This document shows positions 28,311 to 36,850 of a DNA stretch of 64,000 nucleotides, piece after piece. The DNA lies in contig QXWW01000016.1 of assembly GCA_009911185.1 (NCBI GenBank), forward strand, positions 21,240 to 85,239, written 5' to 3'. The position numbers and the translations under genes are program-made. The DNA comes from Lachnospiraceae bacterium. Its GTDB lineage: Bacteria; Bacillota; Clostridia; Lachnospirales; Lachnospiraceae. The notes below the pieces were generated by a model. The model had not been told where the DNA came from and did no database searches. It saw nothing but the letters and a program-made list of their open reading frames with translations. How positions within the stretch are numbered: the first letter of the stretch is position 1; the number at the start of each line of letters is the position of its first letter.

Positions 28311-30011
28311 TTACAGCCGGGTAACAAGATGTTCCAGCATCTCGGATATTACATTGATGAACCGGCTGGCTGCGTTATACGCATTCTGATATTTAATCAT
28401 ATTCTGCAGCTCTTCATCGGCGGAAACCCCGAATACCTGCTGCCTGTTGTTGTCTATACTTGCAACCTCACTGGAAAGGCTCTCCGCCATTCCTTCATAT
28501 ACGGACCCTGTTACCGCCACATCCTCCACCATTCTGCGGTAGTATTCCTTAAAAGTACATAGATCGGTATTGCTGGGATTAATGGTCTGTTTCTTCTGGT
28601 TCCAGACATCCACCAACGCCTTCGCCATTTTCTCTGCCGGCTCGCCGTTTTTCATTAAATGGGGCAGGCCGCTCTCTTCATGCAGAAGATCCTGATTGAT
28701 TTCCAATGATTTGAGCGTATACATTTTGGAGGTATCTACACGATCTTCCTCGTTATACACATAATATTTCGTGACTCCGTCGTCTGCCAGCACCTCCGTA
28801 TAGCGATCGCAGCCATTGCGGACGAAAAGCTCTCTTCCGGGCTTCTGTCCGTCTTTGCCTATCGCACCATTTTCTTCATCCCAGACTTTTACATTGTTAT
28901 ATACAGTTCCGTCTGCTCCGCGGAAGCTCACAGTCTTAGTAGGGCTTAAAATATCGTTGATGGCCGTTACAAGCTCATGTACCATTTGATCCAGCTCCGC
29001 TTCGGCATTCATCACAACCGTCATACCGATGCCGTCCTCATACTGTTCCTTGGTAAGACCCGTAATATCCCGGTAATTAGCCACCTTATCGCCTCTTGCC
29101 AGGATCCATCCTTTCAACTGGCCGATATCCGTATCCAGTAAGGTGGAAATATCCTCGCTGAAATCAAACATCTCCGTATACTGTTCCCGGCCCAGGTCTG
29201 ACAACTGCGGCCAGATAGGATTTACAAACCCGGTAACGGGATCGGTAATTCCCATTACTTCAAATACATGAACCTCATCTATAAATTCTACGTTCTCAAG
29301 CTTCACCCTTACTGTTCCGTCTATTCCCTCTTTAAACTCCACCTTTGCCAGAGAAGACAACTCATCCAGGGCATTATCCCGTTCATCCCGCAGCGTCATC
29401 GCCGTCTCCACGCCGCCGGATTCAATCTTAAGAATCTGCTGGTTCAGGTCCTGAATCGTATGTCCCAGCTCATTGATGCGGTCAATCGTTTCATTAATCT
29501 TAAGATTTAATTTCTGCTGATATGATTTAAGGTTATCATAAATACTCTGGGAGCGTTCCAGAAATAAGGTGGCCTTCTGAACCACAAGGTTTTGCGCCAC
29601 CTCTTCGTCCGGTCTCTTAGCCAATTCCTCAAAAGATACCCAAAATTCTTCCAGCACTTCCTGAAACTGTTCTCCCTCTAATTCTTGAAACATGTTCTGT
29701 ACTTCTAATGCGGCTTCACTGCTCGCCTCATAGAATCCCTGCCTGCCATTCTCCGTGCGGTAATACTGATCCAGAAAATAATTCCTGGTATGCACCACAT
29801 CGGCAATCTGAAGCCCCAGTCCGGCCTGCTGATTACTGATGGACGCTTTGCGGTCAAAAGTTACATAATCACGGTCTGCAAACAACACCTGCTGCCTTAC
29901 ATATCCTTTGGTTTCCACATTGGCAAGGTTATTTGCCGTAGTATTTAATGCGTTCTGACTGTTCTGCAGACCGGAGGCCCCGATATACAGACTTCCCATT
30001 CCATTCGCCAT
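28311..30011 (-). CDS. flgK2: FlgK-family hook-associated protein, copy 2
   Basis: A 566-residue second FlgK: MGSLYIGASGLQNSQNALNTTANNLANVETKGYVRQQ at the start and YQNAYNAASRFINVISEMLEHLVTRL at the end. Both termini are complete, so this is a functional paralogue and not debris. It is followed by copy 1 and preceded by flgN. Tandem flgK genes are known in some Lachnospiraceae; whether the two form a mixed junction or specialise is unknown. Confidence 0.92.
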   Translation of the reverse strand: MANGMGSLYIGASGLQNSQNALNTTANNLANVETKGYVRQQVLFADRDYVTFDRKASISNQQAGLGLQIADVVHTRNYFLDQYYRTENGRQGFYEASSEAALEVQNMFQELEGEQFQEVLEEFWVSFEELAKRPDEEVAQNLVVQKATLFLERSQSIYDNLKSYQQKLNLKINETIDRINELGHTIQDLNQQILKIESGGVETAMTLRDERDNALDELSSLAKVEFKEGIDGTVRVKLENVEFIDEVHVFEVMGITDPVTGFVNPIWPQLSDLGREQYTEMFDFSEDISTLLDTDIGQLKGWILARGDKVANYRDITGLTKEQYEDGIGMTVVMNAEAELDQMVHELVTAINDILSPTKTVSFRGADGTVYNNVKVWDEENGAIGKDGQKPGRELFVRNGCDRYTEVLADDGVTKYYVYNEEDRVDTSKMYTLKSLEINQDLLHEESGLPHLMKNGEPAEKMAKALVDVWNQKKQTINPSNTDLCTFKEYYRRMVEDVAVTGSVYEGMAESLSSEVASIDNNRQQVFGVSADEELQNMIKYQNAYNAASRFINVISEMLEHLVTRL

Positions 30012-30023
30012 TTTATTTCTCCT

Positions 30024-30536
30024 TTACTGTCTGGCATCAAAGCCGCTGTTTCCCAACAAATCTCCGGTATTATTGGCCCGTTTGTCATAATTCGCTGTCT
30101 CAGGAGCCTGCCGCATACTGCGGAACAGCGTCAGATCAAATTCCGCCATTTCCATTGCCAGCTTCAGCAATTCTTCATTCTGCCGATTGATATCATTCAG
30201 TTCCCCCAGCGTCTCCCGCAACCGCTCCCGCAGATTCGAAAGCTTCTGCTGTTCTTCGGGCTGTTTATTTAAAAATGCTATCATATTAGTAATCGTCAGT
30301 TCCTCTGGCTCCTTACTAAGTACGATAGACATATCCTTGACAACTTCTTCTCTTTTATGTTCCAGATTCTTGAGAACGCCGGCTATCTCCTGTTCTCTGC
30401 TGGTAATACTCTCAAGAGCTGGAATATCACCGTCTATAATGATCTGCTTCTTCTCATTGGACAGTGCTGCAAGACGCTGATATTCCTCATTCTCCTGTTC
30501 TAACACATTAATAAAATCTTCCATTAAGCTTGCCAC
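30024..30536 (-). CDS. flgN: flagellar export chaperone FlgN
   Basis: A 170-residue helical protein with FlgN features (LMEDFINVLEQENEEYQRLAALSNEKKQIIIDGDIPALESITSREQEI). FlgN escorts FlgK and FlgL to the export gate, and it sits between flgM and flgK2 as expected. A GAGG box 7 bases before a GTG at 30536 favours that GTG over the ATG four codons later. The C-terminal 35 residues (NYDKRANNTGDLLGNSGFDARQ region) are polar and probably bind client. Confidence 0.88.
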   Translation of the reverse strand: MASLMEDFINVLEQENEEYQRLAALSNEKKQIIIDGDIPALESITSREQEIAGVLKNLEHKREEVVKDMSIVLSKEPEELTITNMIAFLNKQPEEQQKLSNLRERLRETLGELNDINRQNEELLKLAMEMAEFDLTLFRSMRQAPETANYDKRANNTGDLLGNSGFDARQ

Positions 30537-30551
30537 TTAAAAACCTCATTT

Positions 30552-30827
30552 CTAGCAGTATGCATCATATTTCTCAATCAGTTTCGACGCAAAGTCACCC
30601 GTGTCTACCTTATAAGTCCCGGAGGCTATCTGCTTCTTCACCATTGTCACCTTGTCCGCCCTGATATCAGAAGCTTCTGCAACCGCCTGCTTCGCCACCT
30701 GATAGTCGCGTCCTGTCTGGGAAATCTGCACCTGATCCCGCTTCCTGACACTATCAGCGCCTTTCAATTTCGAAGGCTTGCTGGCATTATACATCTGGGT
30801 AATCTGATTATATGCTTCTATACGCAT
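30552..30827 (-). CDS. flgM: anti-sigma-D factor FlgM
   Basis: A 91-residue protein with the FlgM C-terminal helices (DKVTMVKKQIASGTYKVDTGDFASKLIEKY), which wrap around sigma-28 in the family. Export of FlgM when the hook is complete frees the sigma factor. It is the first gene of the flgM-flgN-flgK2-flgK-flgL-fliW-csrA unit and lies just after a perfect sigma-D promoter, giving autoregulation. An AAGGAGAGG box precedes the start. Confidence 0.92.
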   Translation of the reverse strand: MRIEAYNQITQMYNASKPSKLKGADSVRKRDQVQISQTGRDYQVAKQAVAEASDIRADKVTMVKKQIASGTYKVDTGDFASKLIEKYDAYC

Positions 30828-30892
30828 AAGGACCTCTCCTTTCCGTAAAAATCTTCGCTCTTAATATTATCTTATATTTATATCTAATTTAT

Positions 30893-30919
30893 TTATCGGT
30901 TGTTTGATAAGAAACTTTA
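30893..30919 (-). promoter_or_regulatory. sigma-D promoter of the flgM operon
   Basis: The minus strand reads TAAA, exactly 15 bases, ACCGATAA. This is the best sigma-D match in the window (consensus TAAA-N15-GCCGATAA/T), 66 bases before flgM. Confidence 0.8.
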
Positions 30920-30962
30920 GAAGATTCAGAAAAAGAATCCTCTCCCGTAAAAGTCGCAAAAA

Positions 30963-31003
30963 GGATACTGAAAAATCATAAAACCAGTGATTTTTCAATA
31001 TCC
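30963..31003 (-). terminator. intrinsic terminator of the ABC importer operon
   Basis: A 16-bp stem (GGATATTGAAAAATCA type arms with one G-U pair, 9-base loop) begins 7 bases after the ATPase stop and is followed on the minus strand by TTTTTGCG. Confidence 0.85.
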
Positions 31004-31009
31004 TCTGTC

Positions 31010-31753
31010 TTACCACCATTTTATCATATCGGTGATCTGTTCTCTCAGTTTAATAAATTCAGGGTCTGACACATTTCTTGGATACGGAAGGGGATTATCA
31101 ATGGAAGCTTTGATTGTGGTAGGTTTGGGCGTCATAATCAGACAGCGCTGGGATAAATAAACGGCTTCTTCTATGTTATGGGTAATAAAGATAATCGTAC
31201 TTTCCGTTTCTCTCCAAAGCTTCAGCACAGCGTCTTCCAGATAATATCTCAGTTTAATGTCCATCTGTCCATAAGGCTCGTCCATAAGCAGAAGATCCGG
31301 ATACATGGCAAAGCTCCTGCCGATCACAATCCGCTGCTCGGCAGAAACAGAAAGCTGTCCGGGATAGGCGTTTCGCTGCTCCGTCAAACCAATCATTTCC
31401 AGAATATGTTCCGTACGCTTCTGGATCTCCTGCTTATCCATTTTTTTAATCTGCAGATTAAACTTAATATTATCCTCGACCGTCAGCCAGGGAAATGTGG
31501 AAGGTTCCTGAAATACGAAGCTCATATTATGTCTGCGCGGATCCGCCGGGACACCGTCAATCAAAACTCTGCCGCTGGTAGGTTCTGTAAGTTTTACCAG
31601 TAAATTTAAAAACGTTGTCTTGCCGCAGCCGGTAGGTCCCACGAGACATACAAATTCCCCTTTTTTTATATCAAACGACACATCGTTAAGCACCAGTAAT
31701 TCTCCGAACTTTTTTGTGAGATGCTGTGCCGATACCTTTGGTTGCTCTGTCAT
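31010..31753 (-). CDS. ABC importer ATPase 1 (SsuB/TauB type) with degenerate signature motif
   Basis: A 247-residue nucleotide-binding domain with canonical Walker A (GPTGCGKTT), Q-loop (FVFQEP), Walker B (LLLMDEP) and H-loop His (FITHN). The ABC signature, normally LSGGQ, reads LSVSAEQR, and the D-loop is GQMD instead of GALD. It couples ATP hydrolysis to uptake through the permeases encoded upstream. ATPase 2 next to it has the opposite defects, so the pair probably works as an asymmetric heterodimer. It is the last gene of the five-gene importer unit. Confidence 0.9.
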   Translation of the reverse strand: MTEQPKVSAQHLTKKFGELLVLNDVSFDIKKGEFVCLVGPTGCGKTTFLNLLVKLTEPTSGRVLIDGVPADPRRHNMSFVFQEPSTFPWLTVEDNIKFNLQIKKMDKQEIQKRTEHILEMIGLTEQRNAYPGQLSVSAEQRIVIGRSFAMYPDLLLMDEPYGQMDIKLRYYLEDAVLKLWRETESTIIFITHNIEEAVYLSQRCLIMTPKPTTIKASIDNPLPYPRNVSDPEFIKLREQITDMIKWW

Positions 31754-31763
31754 AGTTCTCTCC

Positions 31764-32513
31764 TTACAATGCTAAATCCATATTTGCAGTAATTTCATCC
31801 CGAAGTTTCATAAATTGCGGCGATGTATTTTTTCTCGGCCTTTCCAAATCCGGTACATATTCCTTCACCACTTTCGAAGGCTTATTGCAAAGCAGCAAAA
31901 TCCGGTCCCCCATATAGATTGCCTCTTCTATATTATTTGTCACAAATACAATGGTTTTTTTCTCTTTGCTGCGTATCTTCAATAATTCATCCTGCATCTG
32001 ATAGCGCGTCTGTGCGTCCAACGCCCCGAAAGGTTCGTCCATGAGAATGATGTCGTTGCCGGAAGCATAGGCCCTGGCAATTCCCACACGCTGTTTCATT
32101 CCGCCGGAAAGCTGTGACGGATAAGCTTTTTCAAACCCTTTTAAACCCACCATTTCAATATATTTCATTGCCGTATCCTGCCGCTCTTCTTTCCTCACCC
32201 CTTTAAATTTCAACGGGAGTTCCACATTCTTCAAAACATTCTTCCAATTAAACAGCGCATACCTCTGAAATACAAATCCCGTCTGCCCGCTGTTTTGCGG
32301 CACAAACTCCACACTGCCGCTGTCGGCTTCCTCCATGCCGGCAACAATATTCAGCAATACCGTTTTCCCGCACTGCCCCGGCCCTAAAATTACCAAAAAC
32401 TCATTTTCATACACATCCAGAGATATCTCATCCAATACCGCCGTCTTTCCAATATTATCGTCAAAACATTTTGATACGGACTTTATGCTTATTTTACATC
32501 CAGTCTCAGCCAT
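31764..32513 (-). CDS. ABC importer ATPase 2 (SsuB/TauB type) with H-loop His replaced by Asn
   Basis: A 249-residue nucleotide-binding domain with an intact signature (LSGGMKQR), Walker B (IILMDEPFGALD) and Q-loop (FVFQRY). Its Walker A is unusual (GPGQCGKT, where GPSGCGKS/T is normal), and the H-loop reads VTNN with Asn at the switch His. The start at 32513 follows an AGGAAG box and overlaps the permease end by 25 bases. Together with ATPase 1 it should form one normal and one degenerate ATP site. Confidence 0.9.
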   Translation of the reverse strand: MAETGCKISIKSVSKCFDDNIGKTAVLDEISLDVYENEFLVILGPGQCGKTVLLNIVAGMEEADSGSVEFVPQNSGQTGFVFQRYALFNWKNVLKNVELPLKFKGVRKEERQDTAMKYIEMVGLKGFEKAYPSQLSGGMKQRVGIARAYASGNDIILMDEPFGALDAQTRYQMQDELLKIRSKEKKTIVFVTNNIEEAIYMGDRILLLCNKPSKVVKEYVPDLERPRKNTSPQFMKLRDEITANMDLAL

Positions 32514-33271
32514 GGGCAAAGCTTCCTTTCTATCAAACTCAAAATAAAAGAAACAAGGGAACTGCAAAGCGCCACCAGCACAATTCCCACAAAGTCAAGG
32601 GCTGTGTCCGGCGTTGTTTTCATACTCATATTAATTAAAAAACCAATTCCTTCTTTTGCGGCAATCATCTCCGCTGCAACCACAGACATCCAGCCTGTGG
32701 ACAGTCCCGTCTTCATACCGGCAAAAATCGCCGGGATACTATTCGGAAGCGTAACATGTATCAAAGTCTGCCATCTGTTTGCACCAAGTGTTTTTGCCGC
32801 TTTTAAGAACAACGGGTCTGTCTCACTGATACTGGCATAAGTATTAATGACGATTGCCATGATAATGCCGATAAATATAATAATGTACTTAGACATATCG
32901 CCGATCACGCCGAACCACAAAATAACGATTGGAATCCAGGCCAGAGGCGGAACCGGTCTCAAAATAGAAAAAACCGGCCAGAACATACGCCGAAAGGTTG
33001 GAAAGATGCCAAAGCACACGCCAAGTCCAATGCCAACCACAGACGCCGCGAAAAATGCTACCAGTATTCTGCGCATACTCGCCAGAATATGAACAGAAAC
33101 AGGCTTTCCCATAATAGGATTCTCAATAAGCCTGAAAAAACGCTCTACCGTCTGTCCGGGATCAGCCAGGCTGTCATTTGCTGCTGACGCTAACCACCAT
33201 ACTGCCAACAGTAAAATCACTGACAATATGGAAAGAATATAATAAAAATCTATTTTTCTTACTTTGCTCAT
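32489..33271 (-). CDS. ABC importer permease 2 (SsuC/TauC type)
   Basis: A 260-residue inner-membrane protein with about six hydrophobic segments (first YYILSILSVILLLAVWWLA). It has the coupling-helix EAA-type loop AAKTLGANRWQTLIHVTLPNSIPAIFAGMK. The start at 33271 follows GGAGG and overlaps the stop of permease 1 by ATGA; the frame is open further upstream but only as an out-of-frame shadow of permease 1. It pairs with permease 1 as a heterodimeric channel. Confidence 0.9.
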   Translation of the reverse strand: MSKVRKIDFYYILSILSVILLLAVWWLASAANDSLADPGQTVERFFRLIENPIMGKPVSVHILASMRRILVAFFAASVVGIGLGVCFGIFPTFRRMFWPVFSILRPVPPLAWIPIVILWFGVIGDMSKYIIIFIGIIMAIVINTYASISETDPLFLKAAKTLGANRWQTLIHVTLPNSIPAIFAGMKTGLSTGWMSVVAAEMIAAKEGIGFLINMSMKTTPDTALDFVGIVLVALCSSLVSFILSLIERKLCPWLRLDVK

Positions 33272-34059
33272 TTTAAATTCCTCCACGGCAGCGCTTTCTT
33301 CTCCAGAATACTCAGCAGGCTGGTCAGCAACGCCCCAATCAGGCCAATCACGGACATACCGAGAATTACGATATCCGGCCTGACGGCATTTCTTCCCTGC
33401 TGTATCATAAAACCAAGCCCCACGGTAGAAGCGATCATTTCCGCCGCCACAAGGGTTGCCCATGCGCTTCCGAAAGAGATCTTAATTCCGGTAAACACCA
33501 TAGGGAGCGCCGAAGGAATCCCTACTTTAAAAAATAGCTGTGCTTTACTGGCGCCCGCCGTTTTCGCCACATCAAGCAATGTCTTGCTGGTCGCCTGTAT
33601 TCCTGTATAGGAATTGATCACACAGGGGACGAACGCTGCCACGAAGATGATGAAAGCCTCTGCCTGTATGCCAATTCCAAGCACCACAATGACAATGGGT
33701 ATCCATGCCAGGGGCGGAATCGGTCGGATAATTTCAAAAATCGGCGTAAAAAAACGGTTCGCCGGCTGAAAGAATCCCATCAGCAGACCCAAAGGTACGC
33801 CGATCAGGCAGGATAACACAAATCCAAGCAATACGAGTTCCAGACTTGTCCATGTATGAACAATAATGGTGTTTCCATCTGGAACGACATTGGTAAGCTT
33901 ATCCAGAAAGGTTACGAAAATGGCGGAGGGCGCCACCAGTTTTTTTTCTGAAACCAGACCCAGCGCCACCACCAGCTCCCAAATACCGAAAAACAACACA
34001 AGTCCAGATAAATTTAAAACTACTTTCATTCCAAAACTTCTTGCCTTCTCGTTATACAT
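33268..34059 (-). CDS. ABC importer permease 1 (SsuC/TauC type)
   Basis: A 263-residue membrane protein with SsuC-family landmarks: GVPLGLLMGFFQPANRFFTPIFEIIRPIPPLAWIPI and the EAA loop VAKTAGASKAQLFFKVGIPSALPMVFTGIK, then AAEMIASTVGLGFMI. It follows the binding-protein gene by 15 bases and overlaps permease 2, so it is translationally coupled. Substrates in this family include sulfonates, taurine, nitrate, bicarbonate, pyrimidines and aromatics; the substrate is not identifiable here. Confidence 0.9.
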   Translation of the reverse strand: MYNEKARSFGMKVVLNLSGLVLFFGIWELVVALGLVSEKKLVAPSAIFVTFLDKLTNVVPDGNTIIVHTWTSLELVLLGFVLSCLIGVPLGLLMGFFQPANRFFTPIFEIIRPIPPLAWIPIVIVVLGIGIQAEAFIIFVAAFVPCVINSYTGIQATSKTLLDVAKTAGASKAQLFFKVGIPSALPMVFTGIKISFGSAWATLVAAEMIASTVGLGFMIQQGRNAVRPDIVILGMSVIGLIGALLTSLLSILEKKALPWRNLK

Positions 34060-34074
34060 CTGTTTTTCCTCTGT

Positions 34075-35190
34075 TTATTCTGCATTTAAATTATCAATGG
34101 CTTCAAAAAGATAAGACGAATCCACAAACTTGTCCTCTATAATCTTTTGTTTATCTTCTTCTTCAATTACGTTATTATCAATCATAAAATCTGCAATAGA
34201 GAGTAACGTATCCTGCATTTCGCTGCTGCCGTTTTTTTCCTCAAACAATGCCCTGCGCTCCTGTAAAGACCGCATAACCTGAAGGTCCACCGTATATTGC
34301 GCCAGTTCTTCTGAACATTCTCCAAACGTATTTTGCCATTCATACATAGACTCATAATAGTACTTTGCATCATCATAAAAATCGTTCTGTACTTTCAGCA
34401 TTCCTTCCAGGAACTTCACCAGCAAATCCGGATGATTCTCGCAAAATTCTTCCGAGGCAATCAGAACGGTATTTAATTTCTTATCTGTGTCAGCGCAGGT
34501 TGCCACGCAGGTATATTCATCGGGCTTACTGTAAAACTCAGACCACTGAGGATTGAATCCCACATAAAGATCTCCGGTTCCCGCGAGAAATGCAGCTGCG
34601 CCTGACACGCCTTCCATATTGATAAGCTCGATATCCTCCTGCGTCAGACCCAGAGTTTCCAATACTGCCAACAGCGTATAATGACTGGAGGTTCCCATTG
34701 CGCATACGACACTTTTTCCTTTCCAGTTGTCGGCCGTTCCATAAATATTGGGATAATTCTCGTTCTTGCCTTTGCCTGCGCTCACAATGTCGCTGTCGTT
34801 TCTTGCATAAATCTGTACGGAACTCTCATCGTCCTCCATCCATGCAATAACCTTAGAATTATTGGAAATTGCACCTGAAACAGACGGCATTCCACCTACG
34901 CCTGCAATATCAATATCACCGGAAGCAATCGCTTCATTTATGGTCGGACCGTTGTCAAAAAATTCTTCCTCCACATTCAGCCCCAGGTCATCAAATACCC
35001 CCGTCTTATTGGCATGATGCATCGGGAGCGGAAAACCGGTTGTCATTGTAGCCATACGAATGACAGTATCCCCGGAGGTATCTTTTCCCTGTTCGGAATC
35101 AGACGTCTCATTATTATTTGTCCCGCAAGCACAAAGCATCATGCAAGCTGCCGTAAATACAGCGGCGAGTTGAACGAATTTTTTTCTCAT
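34075..35190 (-). CDS. ABC importer substrate-binding lipoprotein (SsuA/NMT1 type)
   Basis: A 371-residue protein with a lipoprotein signal peptide (MRKKF, hydrophobic core, lipobox LCAC; lipidated Cys about residue 22) and an acidic linker. Its NMT1/SsuA-like domain shows ATMTTGFPLPMHHANKTGVFDDLGLNVEEE, AIASGDIDIAGVGG and VSGAAAFLAGTGDLYVG. It captures the ligand outside the membrane for the two permeases. It is the first gene of the importer unit and diverges from an aldehyde dehydrogenase operon across 203 AT-rich bases. No ligand can be named. Confidence 0.9.
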   Translation of the reverse strand: MRKKFVQLAAVFTAACMMLCACGTNNNETSDSEQGKDTSGDTVIRMATMTTGFPLPMHHANKTGVFDDLGLNVEEEFFDNGPTINEAIASGDIDIAGVGGMPSVSGAISNNSKVIAWMEDDESSVQIYARNDSDIVSAGKGKNENYPNIYGTADNWKGKSVVCAMGTSSHYTLLAVLETLGLTQEDIELINMEGVSGAAAFLAGTGDLYVGFNPQWSEFYSKPDEYTCVATCADTDKKLNTVLIASEEFCENHPDLLVKFLEGMLKVQNDFYDDAKYYYESMYEWQNTFGECSEELAQYTVDLQVMRSLQERRALFEEKNGSSEMQDTLLSIADFMIDNNVIEEEDKQKIIEDKFVDSSYLFEAIDNLNAE

Positions 35191-35393
35191 AATCTAACAC
35201 TCCTGTCTTTCTTTTAATATTTTTTAGTTCAAGCAAATTCGTGTAGAAGGATATCACATGCTTTTTTTATTTTATTTCCGTTTCGGAATTATAATATTCT
35301 TTTTTTAAATATAATTCTTTTTTGCAATTAAACAATATCTTTTTTGTTATACTATAACCGAGGACAAATATCTGGAAGGAGGCATTATATAAT

Positions 35394-36833
35394 ATGAAAA
35401 TGATAATTGGAAATAAATTTGTAACTGCATCAGACGGTGAAACCATTCCGGTGACAAACCCCTACGACCAAAGCCTGGTGGATAGTATTCCCCAGGCAAC
35501 GCAAAATGATGTAGATCTTGCCGTTTCTTTTGCTACGAAGGCGCAAAAATCCTGGAAAAAAGTTCCGGTCTATCAAAGAGCAGAACTTGCCATGGCCTTT
35601 GTGGAGCTGGTACGGAAAAATAAGGACGAGCTTGCTAAGACGTTAACCCGCGAATCTGGTAAAAACATTACAGAAGCCAGAAAGGAAATCGACAACATTT
35701 TCACTGCCTGGCCGGCATTCTGCGAAAAGGCCAAGCATTTATACGGTCATGTCATTCCAAACGGCATGGAGCGCGGACATGATAATAATATCGTATTGAC
35801 AAAACGAGAACCAGTAGGCGTAGTCGCCTGTATCATTCCCTTTAATTTCCCCTGCAACCTCTTTAATCAAAAGGTCGCTCCTGCACTCTTATCCGGAAAT
35901 GCAGTTATTATCAAGCCTGCCAGCGAAAATCCCCTGACGGTCTGCAAACTGGCCTCCCTGCTGCTGGAAGCAGGATTTCCATCTGGCGTCGTACAGTTGG
36001 TTACCGGGCGTGGTTCTGCCACGGGCAACTATCTGTGTGAACATGAGAACATTCATGCTGTTACCCTGACCGGTTCATCCTCTGTGGGTATTTCTGTTGC
36101 CAGCCGCGCTGCCGCAACCTTAAAAAAAGTTGCACTGGAACTGGGCGGCAATGACGCTTTTATTGTTCTTGAAGACGCTGACTTAGACCTTGCCGTCCGC
36201 GAAGCCGCTCAGGCAAGATTCTACAATGCCGGTCAAATCTGCTGTGCGCCAAAGCGTTTTCTGGTTCACAGCTCTCTATATAACGAGTTTTTGGAAGAAA
36301 CTGTCAAACGTGTATCCGTTCTGAAAAGCGGAGACCCGATGGACGAGCAGACACAGGTGGGAACTTTGATTAGTGAACATGCAGCAATCGAAGTGGAAAA
36401 ACAGATAAACCTTACGCTCAGCCAGGGCGCGCGGCTTGTTCTGGGCGGAAAAAGGACAGGCGCATTTATAGAACCCACAATTCTGGCAGACGTTGCCGCC
36501 AGCGCGGATATCCTGCATAATATGGAAGTATTCGGCCCGGTTATGCCAGTGATTCCCTTTGAAACGGAAGAGGAAGCCATCGCGCTTGCCAATGACTCCG
36601 TGTACGGACTTGGCGGAAGCGTGTTTACGCAGGATCTTGTGAAAGCGGCGCGTTTTTCAGGCGAACTGGAATGCGGCAGTGTGGTGGTAAATGGTTCCAG
36701 CTATTTCCGCAGTTTTGAGATGCCGTTCGGCGGCTGGAAGCAATCGGGACTTGGAACCGAAGGCGTTTACTCCACCTTTGATGAATTAACAAATATAAAA
36801 TGTATTGCATTAAAAGGAATCATATCATTCTGA
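35394..36833 (+). CDS. NAD(P)-dependent aldehyde dehydrogenase, probably succinate-semialdehyde type
   Basis: A 479-residue ALDH with the catalytic Glu249 (ALELGGND), catalytic Cys283 (FYNAGQICCAPKRF), the cofactor loop LTGSSSVG and the C-terminal EMPFGGWKQSGLG. It is followed after 17 bases by a 4-hydroxybutyrate dehydrogenase, so the shared intermediate is probably succinate semialdehyde (succinate, succinate semialdehyde, 4-hydroxybutyrate). The family also includes lactaldehyde and other short-chain enzymes, so the substrate rests on the neighbour. An AAGGAGG box precedes the start. Confidence 0.85.
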   Translation: MKMIIGNKFVTASDGETIPVTNPYDQSLVDSIPQATQNDVDLAVSFATKAQKSWKKVPVYQRAELAMAFVELVRKNKDELAKTLTRESGKNITEARKEIDNIFTAWPAFCEKAKHLYGHVIPNGMERGHDNNIVLTKREPVGVVACIIPFNFPCNLFNQKVAPALLSGNAVIIKPASENPLTVCKLASLLLEAGFPSGVVQLVTGRGSATGNYLCEHENIHAVTLTGSSSVGISVASRAAATLKKVALELGGNDAFIVLEDADLDLAVREAAQARFYNAGQICCAPKRFLVHSSLYNEFLEETVKRVSVLKSGDPMDEQTQVGTLISEHAAIEVEKQINLTLSQGARLVLGGKRTGAFIEPTILADVAASADILHNMEVFGPVMPVIPFETEEEAIALANDSVYGLGGSVFTQDLVKAARFSGELECGSVVVNGSSYFRSFEMPFGGWKQSGLGTEGVYSTFDELTNIKCIALKGIISF

Positions 36834-36850
36834 TTTAAAGGAGACCATTC

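Noticed and set aside
32513..33463. Upstream N-terminal extensions of the ABC genes
   Set aside because: The extra residues are out-of-frame readings of the preceding gene and lack ribosome sites; the internal starts have AGGAGG-type boxes.
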